A DNA stretch of 7,778 nucleotides from Pseudomonadales bacterium (GTDB lineage: Bacteria; Pseudomonadota; Gammaproteobacteria; Pseudomonadales; UBA3067), in the NCBI GenBank assembly GCA_016763235.1, contig JAESUE010000211.1:1-7778 (forward strand), in the 5' to 3' direction. The translations under genes and the position numbers were made by a program. The notes beneath the pieces were generated by a model that had not been told where the DNA came from, did no database searches, and saw only the letters and a list, made by a program, of their open reading frames with translations. Positions 1 through 5,149 of the stretch are shown here, one piece after another (within the stretch, counting starts at the first letter, position 1; the number at the start of each line of letters is the position of its first letter).

Positions 1-1
1 A

Positions 2-136
2 ATAAATGAAGGCGCGTTGCCATGGGATGGTAGTTGGCTAGCTTGGGTGGCGTGGGCTCAAGCCAGTGTTTCGCTGCTGGCAATCAGTGGGTTGAGGCGA
101 AGCAGGCCGATGAGGAAAAGTTACGGCACTGGGTAA
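2..136 (+). CDS. C-terminal end of an unidentified membrane protein (partial, runs off the left edge)
   Basis: One forward frame is open from the window edge to a TAA at 134-136 and gives 44 residues; the other five frames all contain stops. The residues look coding: a Trp/Ala/Leu-rich hydrophobic stretch of about 20 residues (from WLAWVAWAQ to LLAISGL) is followed by a basic tail (RRSRPMRK). This is what a last transmembrane helix with a cytoplasmic positive end looks like. The start INEGALPWDGSW loosely recalls the last helix region of PepSY-associated membrane proteins, but that is a weak impression and no function is assigned. The stop lies inside the left flank of the target duplication of repeat copy A, so the repeat sits directly at the end of this gene. 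The gene is convergent with rluE. In other gammaproteobacteria icd is the usual neighbour of rluE; this tail does not look like isocitrate dehydrogenase. Confidence 0.42.
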   Translation: MNEGALPWDGSWLAWVAWAQASVSLLAISGLRRSRPMRKSYGTG

Positions 137-144
137 AATAAAAG
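137..144. repeat. Left 8-bp target-site duplication of repeat copy A
   Basis: AATAAAAG here is repeated exactly at 275-282, directly outside the other end of repeat copy A. The identity extends outward: TAAAATAAAAG occurs at 134-144 and 272-282. The left copy abuts the TAA stop of the upstream partial gene. An exact direct repeat at both edges of an element with inverted ends is the expected scar of transposition. The flanks are AT-rich, so chance similarity is not completely excluded. Confidence 0.7.
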
Positions 145-274
145 GTAACTATTCAGCGCACCCTGCAACTGTTCAGATTTGAGCAGAACAAAGCAGAAAA
201 TGTGAGTTTATATGGTTAAATGATCATTTTTTAACACTGTTATGCGCGAGTTTGGGCGTGAGCTGAATAGTTAA
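145..274 (+). repeat. Interspersed repeat copy A (MITE-like, non-coding, complete)
   Basis: This copy starts GTAACTATTCAGC (145-157) and ends with the near inverse GCTGAATAGTTA (262-273). If the terminal base is a C-to-A change, the element is 145-274 and is flanked by 8-bp duplications. Its internal sequence matches copy C (4646-4786) and, in reverse, copy B (1055-1170). Shared blocks include CTGTTCAGA, TTTGAGCAGAACAA, GAGTTTATA and the TTAACrCyGTTATGC block near the right end. Compared with C it lacks 12 bases after CTGTTCAGA. A central inverted repeat pairs GTTAAA (215-220) with TTTAAC (230-235). No open reading frame of note is present. It fills the space between two convergent genes and ends 17 bases from the rluE stop. 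GTAA-starting ends with 8-bp duplications are typical of the IS66 family, so mobilisation by such a transposase is a reasonable guess only. Confidence 0.82.
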
Positions 275-282
275 AATAAAAG
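275..282. repeat. Right 8-bp target-site duplication of repeat copy A
   Basis: AATAAAAG is identical to 137-144 on the other side of repeat copy A. It lies 8 bases beyond the rluE stop codon, so the insertion left rluE coding intact. Confidence 0.7.
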
Positions 283-290
283 TGGGTTTA

Positions 291-914
291 TTAGCGGTGT
301 GTCTTTGGGCGAGGTTTTCTTTTTTGGTGCGTGTTTTTTTTTGCTGGTTTAGTGGCCTCTTGAAGTGTTTCAGTGGGGATGTCAGCCATTACCCAGTGTC
401 CGGATTTAAGCGTGTCGATATTCCAAGGCCCAATGGCGTAACGAATCAAGCGTAATGTTGGAAAGCCAATGGCCGCAGTCATTCGGCGTACTTGGCGATT
501 TTTCCCTTCTTTTAAGATAATTTCTAACCAGCTAGTGGGTAAGTTCTTTCGTTCGCGGATAGGTGGGTGTCGTTCCCAAATGTTGGGAGGTGGTATTTGC
601 CTGACTTTGGCTTGTTTGCATCGCCCATCTTTGAGTTTGATGCCAGCCCGGAGAGGCTCCAAATCCTGCTGTGTCGGGTTTCCTTCAACTTGAACCCAGT
701 ATGTTTTTGGCATTTTTTTGTCTGGGTGGCTGATGTGTTTCTGAAGTTGCCCATTATCCGTCAGTAAAATCAGCCCCTCTGAATCATAATCAAGCCTGCC
801 GGCTGGGTAGTAACCTTTATAGTGAATAAAATCGGCTAAGCAGCTACGGCCTTCGGTATCGGTAAATTGAGAGAGGACCTGGAAAGGCTTGTTGAGGCAA
901 ATGAGTTGTGTCAT
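291..914 (-). CDS. rluE: 23S rRNA pseudouridine(2457) synthase RluE
   Basis: This 207-residue protein of the RsuA/RluB/E/F pseudouridine synthase family converts U2457 of 23S rRNA to pseudouridine in the large-subunit peptidyl-transferase region. The start CLNKPFQVLSQFTD matches the family motif. The catalytic Asp is D42 in GRLDYDSEG. Other hallmarks are PPIRERKNLPTSWL and the EGKNRQVRRMTAAIGFPTLR motif that shapes the active site. There is no N-terminal S4 domain, as expected for RluE. The last 20 or so residues are very basic (KKNTHQKRKPRPK), probably an RNA-contacting tail; E. coli RluE instead carries its extra basic residues at the N terminus. The ATG at 912-914 gives an N terminus that begins directly at the conserved core. 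No strong Shine-Dalgarno sequence or terminator is visible; repeat copy A lies just beyond the stop. Confidence 0.93.
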   Translation of the reverse strand: MTQLICLNKPFQVLSQFTDTEGRSCLADFIHYKGYYPAGRLDYDSEGLILLTDNGQLQKHISHPDKKMPKTYWVQVEGNPTQQDLEPLRAGIKLKDGRCKQAKVRQIPPPNIWERHPPIRERKNLPTSWLEIILKEGKNRQVRRMTAAIGFPTLRLIRYAIGPWNIDTLKSGHWVMADIPTETLQEATKPAKKNTHQKRKPRPKTHR

Positions 915-1054
915 AGGGTCACTATCTGAGTATTTTTCGCCAAATGCACTTTACTGGCTGCGAAAACCGGAGATAATAACGCACACATGCACATGTGAGT
1001 AACTGGATTGCGGGGTTTTTTCTCGCATGGCTAGAGTTAAACGCTATTTTTGTT
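915..1054. other. rluE upstream region, with a 14-bp palindrome
   Basis: No coding signal was seen in this stretch, which should hold the rluE promoter on the minus strand. It contains CACATGCACATGTG at 984-997 (two 6-base arms, 2-base centre). On the minus strand TTATTA/TATTAT follows soon after the palindrome and could serve as a -10 element, but no convincing -35 was found. The palindrome is a candidate operator only. Confidence 0.35.
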
Positions 1055-1170
1055 GTAACTATTTAGCGCATTCTAAAATTCGTGCATAACGGCGTTAAAA
1101 ATGATCGCTTCACCATATAAACTCACATTTTTCGCTTTGTTATGCTTAAATTTGAGCGCAATCTGAACAA
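1055..1170 (-). repeat. Interspersed repeat copy B (reverse orientation, one end missing)
   Basis: Read on the minus strand, this matches copies A and C from TGTTCAGATTGCGCTCAAAT through AACAAAGCGAAAAATGTGAG and the TTAACGCCGTTATGCACGAA block to the terminal AAATAGTTAC. The outer end at 1055-1067 (GTAACTATTTAGC) is preserved with one change. The other end is gone: the roughly 25-30 bases carrying the second inverted terminus in A and C are replaced by unrelated sequence from about 1171. The central hairpin survives as GGCG (1091-1094) with CACC (1111-1114), including a wobble pair. This looks like a truncated copy between rluE and cspD, without visible flanking duplication. Confidence 0.78.
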
Positions 1171-1268
1171 GAACGTTGCACGACAGGGCCCCAGCTTCTC
1201 GTACAGCGGGCGTTAGAATGCCAGAACCCGCTAAAAAGAGACAAGAAAACGCCGTGCACTTTCAACAT
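1171..1268. other. Non-coding stretch with nested inverted repeats downstream of cspD
   Basis: No gene was recognised. Two inverted pairs are nested: TGCACG (1177-1182) with CGTGCA (1253-1258), and AGCGGG (1205-1210) with CCCGCT (1227-1232). No U-tract follows the inner hairpin on the cspD strand, so it is not a classical intrinsic terminator. The segment adjoins the truncated end of repeat copy B and may be debris from the same rearrangement. Confidence 0.3.
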
Positions 1269-1589
1269 TTAGGCAGGCTCAAGCTCAGTGTTGATAGTTT
1301 CAACCTCTTGCTGGGTAACGATGGGTTGTGTCAGGGGGGTGGGTGCTACGGAAACACCATTTTCTTTGCTTGTCTCACTATTTTCATTGATAAAGCTGAT
1401 GTCTACAGCATGAGTGCCTTTGTCTGCCTTTCGAGCGGTATATGAAATTTCTTGGCCGGCGCGGAGGCTTTTATATCCATCCATGTCGATATAAGAGAAG
1501 TGTACAAAGAGATCGTCCCCACCTTCATCTGGACGAATGAAACCATAACCCTTGGCATTGTTAAACCACTTAACTTTCCCTGTAGCCAT
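1269..1589 (-). CDS. cspD: CspD-like cold-shock-domain protein with a C-terminal extension
   Basis: This 106-residue cytoplasmic protein has a complete cold-shock domain over residues 1 to about 68. RNP1 is KGYGFI (13-18) and RNP2 is LFVHF (27-31), the aromatic strands that bind single-stranded RNA or DNA. DMDGYKSLRAGQ is closer to CspD than to CspA. The divergent position next to clpS-clpA is the classical cspD context. E. coli CspD binds single-stranded DNA, inhibits replication and rises in stationary phase; whether this protein does so is inferred. Residues from about 69 on form a polar, Ser/Thr/Glu/Pro-rich tail with no recognised domain, making it longer than the 74-residue E. coli protein. 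The start was chosen at 1589 because AAGGA (1598-1602) lies 8 bases upstream; the in-frame ATG at 1596-1598 would overlap that site. A long leader with a hairpin precedes it. Confidence 0.82.
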   Translation of the reverse strand: MATGKVKWFNNAKGYGFIRPDEGGDDLFVHFSYIDMDGYKSLRAGQEISYTARKADKGTHAVDISFINENSETSKENGVSVAPTPLTQPIVTQQEVETINTELEPA

Positions 1590-1597
1590 TTCGAACA

Positions 1598-1602
1598 TCC
1601 TT
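1598..1602 (-). promoter_or_regulatory. Ribosome binding site that fixes the cspD start
   Basis: AAGGA on the minus strand is followed by 8 bases and then the ATG at 1587-1589. The upstream in-frame ATG shares its first base with this site and so cannot use it. The shorter N terminus (MATGKVKWF) also agrees with the family. Confidence 0.7.
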
Positions 1603-1650
1603 ATTATATGTATTCGTTATTATTAGTATTAGTTTTGTAATATCCCTTTT

Positions 1651-1678
1651 TATCGCTAACTTCAATAAGTTAGTGATA
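1651..1678 (-). promoter_or_regulatory. Strong hairpin in the cspD leader / cspD-clpS divergent region
   Basis: The arms TATCGCTAACTT and AAGTTAGTGATA flank a 4-base loop (CAAT). All 12 positions pair on the plus strand if one G-U is allowed; on the minus strand that position is an A-C mismatch. No T-tract follows on either strand, so it is not an intrinsic terminator. It falls between the candidate cspD promoter and its start codon, so it would lie in the 5' leader of cspD mRNA. Cold-shock mRNAs often have structured leaders. It could equally be a DNA operator. Confidence 0.5.
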
Positions 1679-1688
1679 CACGCTCTAC

Positions 1689-1715
1689 TCTTTATGAAAA
1701 TATACCGCCTGTCAA
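1689..1715 (-). promoter_or_regulatory. Candidate sigma-70 promoter for cspD
   Basis: The minus strand has a perfect -35 box TTGACA (1710-1715). The best -10 is TAAAGA (1689-1694) at a short 15-base spacing; TATATT lies too close to the -35. Transcription would begin near 1682 and give a leader of about 90 bases. The -35 is convincing and the -10 is weak. Confidence 0.4.
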
Positions 1716-1748
1716 GCGCTGGATGCAGTATTATGGCAAAATTACCCT

Positions 1749-1777
1749 TTGATTTTTATCCCACAGGGCCATATGTT
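1749..1777 (+). promoter_or_regulatory. Candidate sigma-70 promoter for clpS-clpA
   Basis: TTGATT (1749-1754) and TATGTT (1772-1777) are separated by exactly 17 bases, each matching 4 of 6 consensus positions. Transcription would start near 1784, about 100 bases before clpS. It lies back to back with the cspD candidate promoter. Confidence 0.4.
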
Positions 1778-1886
1778 ACTGAAAGGAAAGGCTGAGTCCC
1801 TAAGAAGGTCTTCGGCACTTTTAACGTATTTTATTATCCTTATTTCTTTTTAATTAACAACTTTTTGTTTGGTATGAGTTTCCATT

Positions 1887-2252
1887 ATGAGTAAACCTGA
1901 ATTTTGTCGGCTAGTATTAAATAGTAGAGAGGGTGAAGACATGGATGATGAGTCCATCGATATAGCAACGGCAAAACCCATTGCAAAAGAGAAATTCACC
2001 CCTCCATCCATGTATAAAGTTGTTTTGCTTAATGATGACTATACCCCCATGGATTTTGTCGTAGATGTACTAAAAATATTTTTTGGAATGGACGAGGAGC
2101 AAGCTGTACAGGTTATGTTGGTGGTGCATTCGCAAGGTAAAGCAACGTGCGGAGCATTTACCAAGGATGTTGCAGAAACTAAAGCACATCAAGTATGCCT
2201 GTTTGCAAAAGAGAGTCAGCACCCGCTTCTCTGTGAGATTGAGATAGTTTAG
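1887..2252 (+). CDS. clpS: ATP-dependent Clp protease adaptor ClpS (N-recognin)
   Basis: ClpS binds proteins with N-terminal Leu, Phe, Trp or Tyr and delivers them to ClpA for degradation by ClpP. The protein has 121 residues; the folded core starts near PPSMYKVVLLNDDYTPMDFV. The pocket residues known from E. coli are all present by alignment: N49, D50, D51 and the gate Met M55, then M77, V80 and H81 in MLVVHSQGKA. The end HPLLCEIE is typical. Two starts compete. The ATG at 1887 has little Shine-Dalgarno sequence, but the segment it adds (CRLVLN) resembles the N terminus of Pseudomonas ClpS. The ATG at 1941 has a good GAGAGGG 7 bases upstream and would give 103 residues, close to the 106 of E. 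coli. I kept the longer form for its homology. The flexible N-terminal tail is what engages the ClpA pore. Confidence 0.93.
   Translation: MSKPEFCRLVLNSREGEDMDDESIDIATAKPIAKEKFTPPSMYKVVLLNDDYTPMDFVVDVLKIFFGMDEEQAVQVMLVVHSQGKATCGAFTKDVAETKAHQVCLFAKESQHPLLCEIEIV
1927..1933 (+). promoter_or_regulatory. Shine-Dalgarno-like site for an internal clpS start
   Basis: GAGAGGG is placed 7 bases before the in-frame ATG at 1941-1943. It is a better site than anything before the ATG at 1887. It may define the true start or allow a second, shorter ClpS lacking 18 N-terminal residues. Confidence 0.4.
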
Positions 2253-2265
2253 AGAAAAACTATCT
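2242..2265 (+). other. Hairpin spanning the clpS stop codon
   Basis: AGATAGTTT (2242-2250) pairs perfectly with AAACTATCT (2257-2265) over 9 bp with a 6-base loop, and the clpS stop TAG (2250-2252) falls at the stem-loop junction. No T-run follows, so it is unlikely to be a strong terminator. It may affect mRNA stability or the relative level of clpA, whose start is 42 bases further on. Confidence 0.5.
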
Positions 2266-2307
2266 ACTCACTTTTGGATATAACATTTCGTACTGGTGGA
2301 TACTTCG

Positions 2308-4569
2308 ATGCTAAATAAAGAACTAGAAGACACATTAAATTCAGCGTTTAAATCTGCTAAAGGCAAACGTCATGAGTACATGACTGTTGAACATTTGCTT
2401 TTGGCATTGATTGATAACGATTCCGCATCATCGGTATTGAGGGCCTGCGGAGCTGACCTTGATAAGTTAAAAGTGGATCTCGTTAGTTTTGTTGATGAGA
2501 CGACCCCTATTATTCCTGATGAAGAGTCCTTGCGAGAAACTCAGCCAACACTTGGCTTTCAAAGGGTCTTGCAAAGGGCTGTTTTTCACGTTCAGTCATC
2601 AGGCAAAAAAGAAGTTAACGGCGCTAATGTGCTGGTTGCTATTTTTAGTGAACAGGAAAGCCAGGCAGTTTACTTTCTGAAGTCATTAAATGTCGCCAGA
2701 ATAGATGTAGTGAACTTTATCGCGCACGGTATTTCTAAGGTGTCCAATGACGATCATGCTAACGACGAATCCTCTATTGAGCAGAGTGATGAGGATGTCA
2801 CCGGAGAGGGCGCAAGTCAGAGCCCCTTGCTCGCTTACGCATCGAATCTAAATGAGGTGGCTAAAGAAGGTCGCATTGACCCGCTGATTGGTCGTGAGCC
2901 AGAAGTGGAGCGTACGATACAAATACTGTGTCGTCGCCGTAAATGCAACCCTCTACTAGTTGGAGAGCCGGGTGTGGGTAAAACCGCCGTTGCAGAGGGC
3001 CTTGCTAAATTGATTGTAGAAGGCCGCGTCCCCGAAGCGATTGGTGAAAGTATTATTTATTCTTTGGATTTAGGCGCTTTATTAGCGGGTACTAAGTATC
3101 GCGGTGATTTTGAAAAGCGTTTTAAAGCCTTGTTGGCCGAACTTAAAAAAGAAGAGCATGCAATCCTATTTATCGATGAAATACACACCATTATCGGAGC
3201 CGGTGCTGCTTCCGGTGGTGTGATGGATGCTTCGAATCTTCTTAAGCCGCTTTTGGCATCGGGTGATATAAAATGCATTGGCTCCACCACGTTTCAAGAA
3301 TACAGGGGTGTCTTTGAGAAAGACCGAGCATTAAGTCGTCGCTTCCAGAAAATTGATGTGGAAGAACCATCCGTTGAAGATACCTTTCGTATCCTTAAGG
3401 GTCTCAAGGAGGCTTTTGAAATCCATCACGATATCAAATATCGCGACGGCGCTCTTGAGGCCGCAGCAGAGCTGTCAGCGCGTTACATTACAGATCGGTT
3501 TTTACCCGACAAGGCTATTGATGTGATTGATGAAGCGGGTGCGTTTCAGCGATTGCAGCCCGCGAGTAAGCGCAAGAAGGTGATAACCAAAATAGATGTG
3601 GAAAAGGTTATTTCCAGTATGGCGCGTATTCCACCGAAAACTGTGAGCTCTTCAGATAAAGAATCACTGCGAGATATGGATACAAACCTCAAGCGGGTTA
3701 TTTTTGGTCAAGACGATGCAATTAAAACCTTATCGTCAGCCATTAAGTTATCCCGCGCAGGGCTAAGCTCTCCCGATAAACCCTTAGGTTCCTTTTTGTT
3801 TGCTGGGCCAACGGGTGTTGGTAAAACGGAAGTATGCCGACAGTTGGCGTTTACTATGGGTATTGACCTAGTGCGTTTCGATATGTCGGAATATATGGAG
3901 CGTCATACGGTGTCCCGCTTGATTGGCGCACCTCCGGGGTATGTCGGTTACGACCAAGGTGGCCTACTAACGGAAGCTGTTACGAAAAAGCCTCATTGCG
4001 TACTGTTGCTGGATGAAATTGAAAAAGCCCATCCCGATGTTTTTAACCTGTTACTTCAAGTGATGGATCATGGAACGTTAACAGATAACAATGGCCGCAA
4101 AGCTGATTTCAGAAATGTAATATTGATTATGACGACGAATGCCGGTGCGCAAATTGTAAGCCGATCATCCATTGGTTTTAGCTTGCAAGATCACAGCTCT
4201 GATGGCTTAGAAGCTTTGAACACGCTGTTTACACCAGAGTTCAGGAACCGCCTTGATGCGACGATTCAATTTGGTAAGCTCGATGCCGAGGTGATTAAGA
4301 GTGTGGCTGATAAGCTCTTGGTTGAATTGCAGGCGCAGTTGGATGAAAAACGGGTGTCGATTGAGGTTAGCGATGCAGTTAGAACGTGGTTGGCTGAAAA
4401 GGGCTATGACCAAAGTATGGGTGCGAGACCGATGGCTCGTCTTATTAAAGACGCGATCAAAAAACCCCTTGCTGAAATGATCTTATTTGGCGAGCTAAGT
4501 GATGGGGGTGAGGTTAAAGTGGAATTACAGGACGGTGAGTTAGTGTTTAACGTACTGGAAACTGCATAG
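2308..4569 (+). CDS. clpA: ATP-dependent Clp protease ATP-binding subunit ClpA
   Basis: ClpA is the AAA+ hexameric unfoldase that feeds substrates, including those brought by ClpS, into ClpP. With the ATG at 2308 the protein has 753 residues (E. coli 758) and begins MLNKELEDTL like E. coli ClpA; a GTG at 2296 would add four unneeded residues, and GGTGG (2295-2299) sits properly for the ATG. The N domain (about 1-145), which is the ClpS docking site, is followed by an acidic linker. The first AAA+ module has Walker A GEPGVGKT (219-226) and Walker B ILFIDE (286-291). The second has GPTGVGKT (500-507) and VLLLDE (565-570). The ClpP-docking loop is IGF (622-624), where E. coli has IGL. The C-terminal small domain carries KGYDQSMGARPMARL. 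It lies 55 bases after clpS, probably co-transcribed, and ends at a strong terminator. clpP is not in the window, as is usual for this locus. Confidence 0.97.
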   Translation: MLNKELEDTLNSAFKSAKGKRHEYMTVEHLLLALIDNDSASSVLRACGADLDKLKVDLVSFVDETTPIIPDEESLRETQPTLGFQRVLQRAVFHVQSSGKKEVNGANVLVAIFSEQESQAVYFLKSLNVARIDVVNFIAHGISKVSNDDHANDESSIEQSDEDVTGEGASQSPLLAYASNLNEVAKEGRIDPLIGREPEVERTIQILCRRRKCNPLLVGEPGVGKTAVAEGLAKLIVEGRVPEAIGESIIYSLDLGALLAGTKYRGDFEKRFKALLAELKKEEHAILFIDEIHTIIGAGAASGGVMDASNLLKPLLASGDIKCIGSTTFQEYRGVFEKDRALSRRFQKIDVEEPSVEDTFRILKGLKEAFEIHHDIKYRDGALEAAAELSARYITDRFLPDKAIDVIDEAGAFQRLQPASKRKKVITKIDVEKVISSMARIPPKTVSSSDKESLRDMDTNLKRVIFGQDDAIKTLSSAIKLSRAGLSSPDKPLGSFLFAGPTGVGKTEVCRQLAFTMGIDLVRFDMSEYMERHTVSRLIGAPPGYVGYDQGGLLTEAVTKKPHCVLLLDEIEKAHPDVFNLLLQVMDHGTLTDNNGRKADFRNVILIMTTNAGAQIVSRSSIGFSLQDHSSDGLEALNTLFTPEFRNRLDATIQFGKLDAEVIKSVADKLLVELQAQLDEKRVSIEVSDAVRTWLAEKGYDQSMGARPMARLIKDAIKKPLAEMILFGELSDGGEVKVELQDGELVFNVLETA

Positions 4570-4595
4570 CTATTTTATAACAGTCAGCAGAAACC

Positions 4596-4630
4596 AAAAC
4601 GGGGCTTCTCTTAAGGAGGGCCCCGTTTTT
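4596..4630 (+). terminator. Rho-independent terminator of clpS-clpA
   Basis: AAAACGGGGC (4596-4605) pairs perfectly with GCCCCGTTTT (4620-4629) to give a 10-bp GC-cored stem, followed by a T-run. It starts 26 bases after the clpA stop. Because the stem has A's on one side and T's on the other, it may also stop transcription coming from infA on the opposite strand. Confidence 0.93.
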
Positions 4631-4645
4631 AGTTTATGTGTTTAG

Positions 4646-4786
4646 GTAACTACTCAGCAAACCCAGCAACTGTTCAGATTGTGTTCAAATTTGAGCAGAA
4701 CAAGGCGAAAAATGTAAGTTTATAGGTGTAAATGACCGTTTTTTAACACCGTTATGCACGAATTTGAGCGTGAGATGAATAGTTAC
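4646..4786 (+). repeat. Interspersed repeat copy C (MITE-like, longest copy)
   Basis: This 141-bp non-coding element starts GTAACTACTCAGC and ends ATGAATAGTTAC, an imperfect inverted pair. It aligns end to end with copy A, with 12 extra bases (around TTGTGTTCAAAT) that copy B also has, so C is closest to full length. Its central hairpin is GGTGT (4725-4729) with ACACC (4746-4750). The flanks show no exact duplication: GTGTTTAG (4638-4645) and GCGCTTAA (4788-4795) differ at three positions, all transitions, and are offset by one base. It sits between the clpA terminator and the 3' end of infA. In E. coli this gap holds the serW tRNA gene; no tRNA is seen here. Confidence 0.82.
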
Positions 4787-4824
4787 AGCGCTTAAACAAT
4801 TAGTATGCTTTATATTCGTGCAGC

Positions 4825-5043
4825 TTAACGCACTCGATAGTTAATGCGGCCCTTGCTGAGATCATAAGGTGTCATTTCGACTTTGACACGATCGCCCGTT
4901 AAAATGCGGATATAGTGTTTGCGCATTTTCCCAGAGATATGAGCCGTTACAATGTGGCCGTTATCCAGCTCCACCCGAAACATTGTATTAGGCAGCGTTT
5001 CTATCACCGTGCCTTCCATCTCGATCTGTTCTTCTTTCGCCAT
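4825..5043 (-). CDS. infA: Translation initiation factor IF-1
   Basis: This 72-residue single OB-fold protein occupies the A site of the 30S subunit during initiation and helps IF2 and IF3 select the start site. Length and sequence match the family throughout: MAKEEQIEMEGTVIETLPN, then FRVELDNGHIVTAHISGKMRK, and the closing LSKGRINYRVR. The first residue is fixed by homology, although only a weak Shine-Dalgarno (CTGG) is seen. It lies 102 bases downstream of bpt on the same strand and has its own candidate promoter in that gap, fitting a gene that must be made at a high level independently of its neighbours. It is convergent with clpA. No intrinsic terminator of its own was found between its stop and repeat copy C. 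Confidence 0.97.
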   Translation of the reverse strand: MAKEEQIEMEGTVIETLPNTMFRVELDNGHIVTAHISGKMRKHYIRILTGDRVKVEMTPYDLSKGRINYRVR

Positions 5044-5119
5044 TAAATTAAACCAGTTTATTGATGTAGTTTATTTCGAGGGCGAATTCTGCCCCATTTT
5101 TGAGTTTGACGCAAAGTAA

Positions 5120-5149
5120 ATTATCCTAAATTAATAAGCTTTGCTTCAA
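5120..5149 (-). promoter_or_regulatory. Candidate sigma-70 promoter for infA
   Basis: On the minus strand, TTGAAG (5144-5149) and GATAAT (5120-5125) are 18 bases apart; the -10 matches 5 of 6 and the -35 4 of 6 consensus positions. The -35 overlaps the bpt stop codon. The resulting leader would be about 70 bases. Confidence 0.5.

Noticed and set aside
1171..1232. Integron attC-like site suggested by GTTAGAA near inverted repeats
   Set aside because: No matching partner core site (RYYYAAC with GTTRRRY) at a proper distance, no gene cassette and no integrase.
1176..1445. 89-residue forward reading frame overlapping the end of cspD
   Set aside because: It runs antisense through a clear cold-shock gene and shows no domain; it is a shadow frame.
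1590..1598. Upstream ATG of the cspD gene (MFEM start)
   Set aside because: This ATG overlaps the AAGGA site that serves the ATG at 1587-1589; the shorter form matches the family.
1784..1830. Weak hairpin (GCTGAG with TTCGGC) followed by a T-rich stretch in the clpS leader, possible attenuator
   Set aside because: The stem is only 6 bp with two wobble pairs; too weak to call.
1874..1894. Six-codon upstream reading frame overlapping the clpS start (MSFHYE)
   Set aside because: No ribosome binding site precedes it and a frame this short is expected by chance.
2296..2307. GTG start adding four residues to ClpA
   Set aside because: The ATG at 2308 gives the family N terminus MLNKELE, and GGTGG at 2295-2299 is correctly spaced for that ATG but overlaps the GTG.
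4787..4824. Search for an infA terminator
   Set aside because: No inverted repeat followed by a T-run on the minus strand; termination may rely on the repeat or on the bidirectional clpA terminator.
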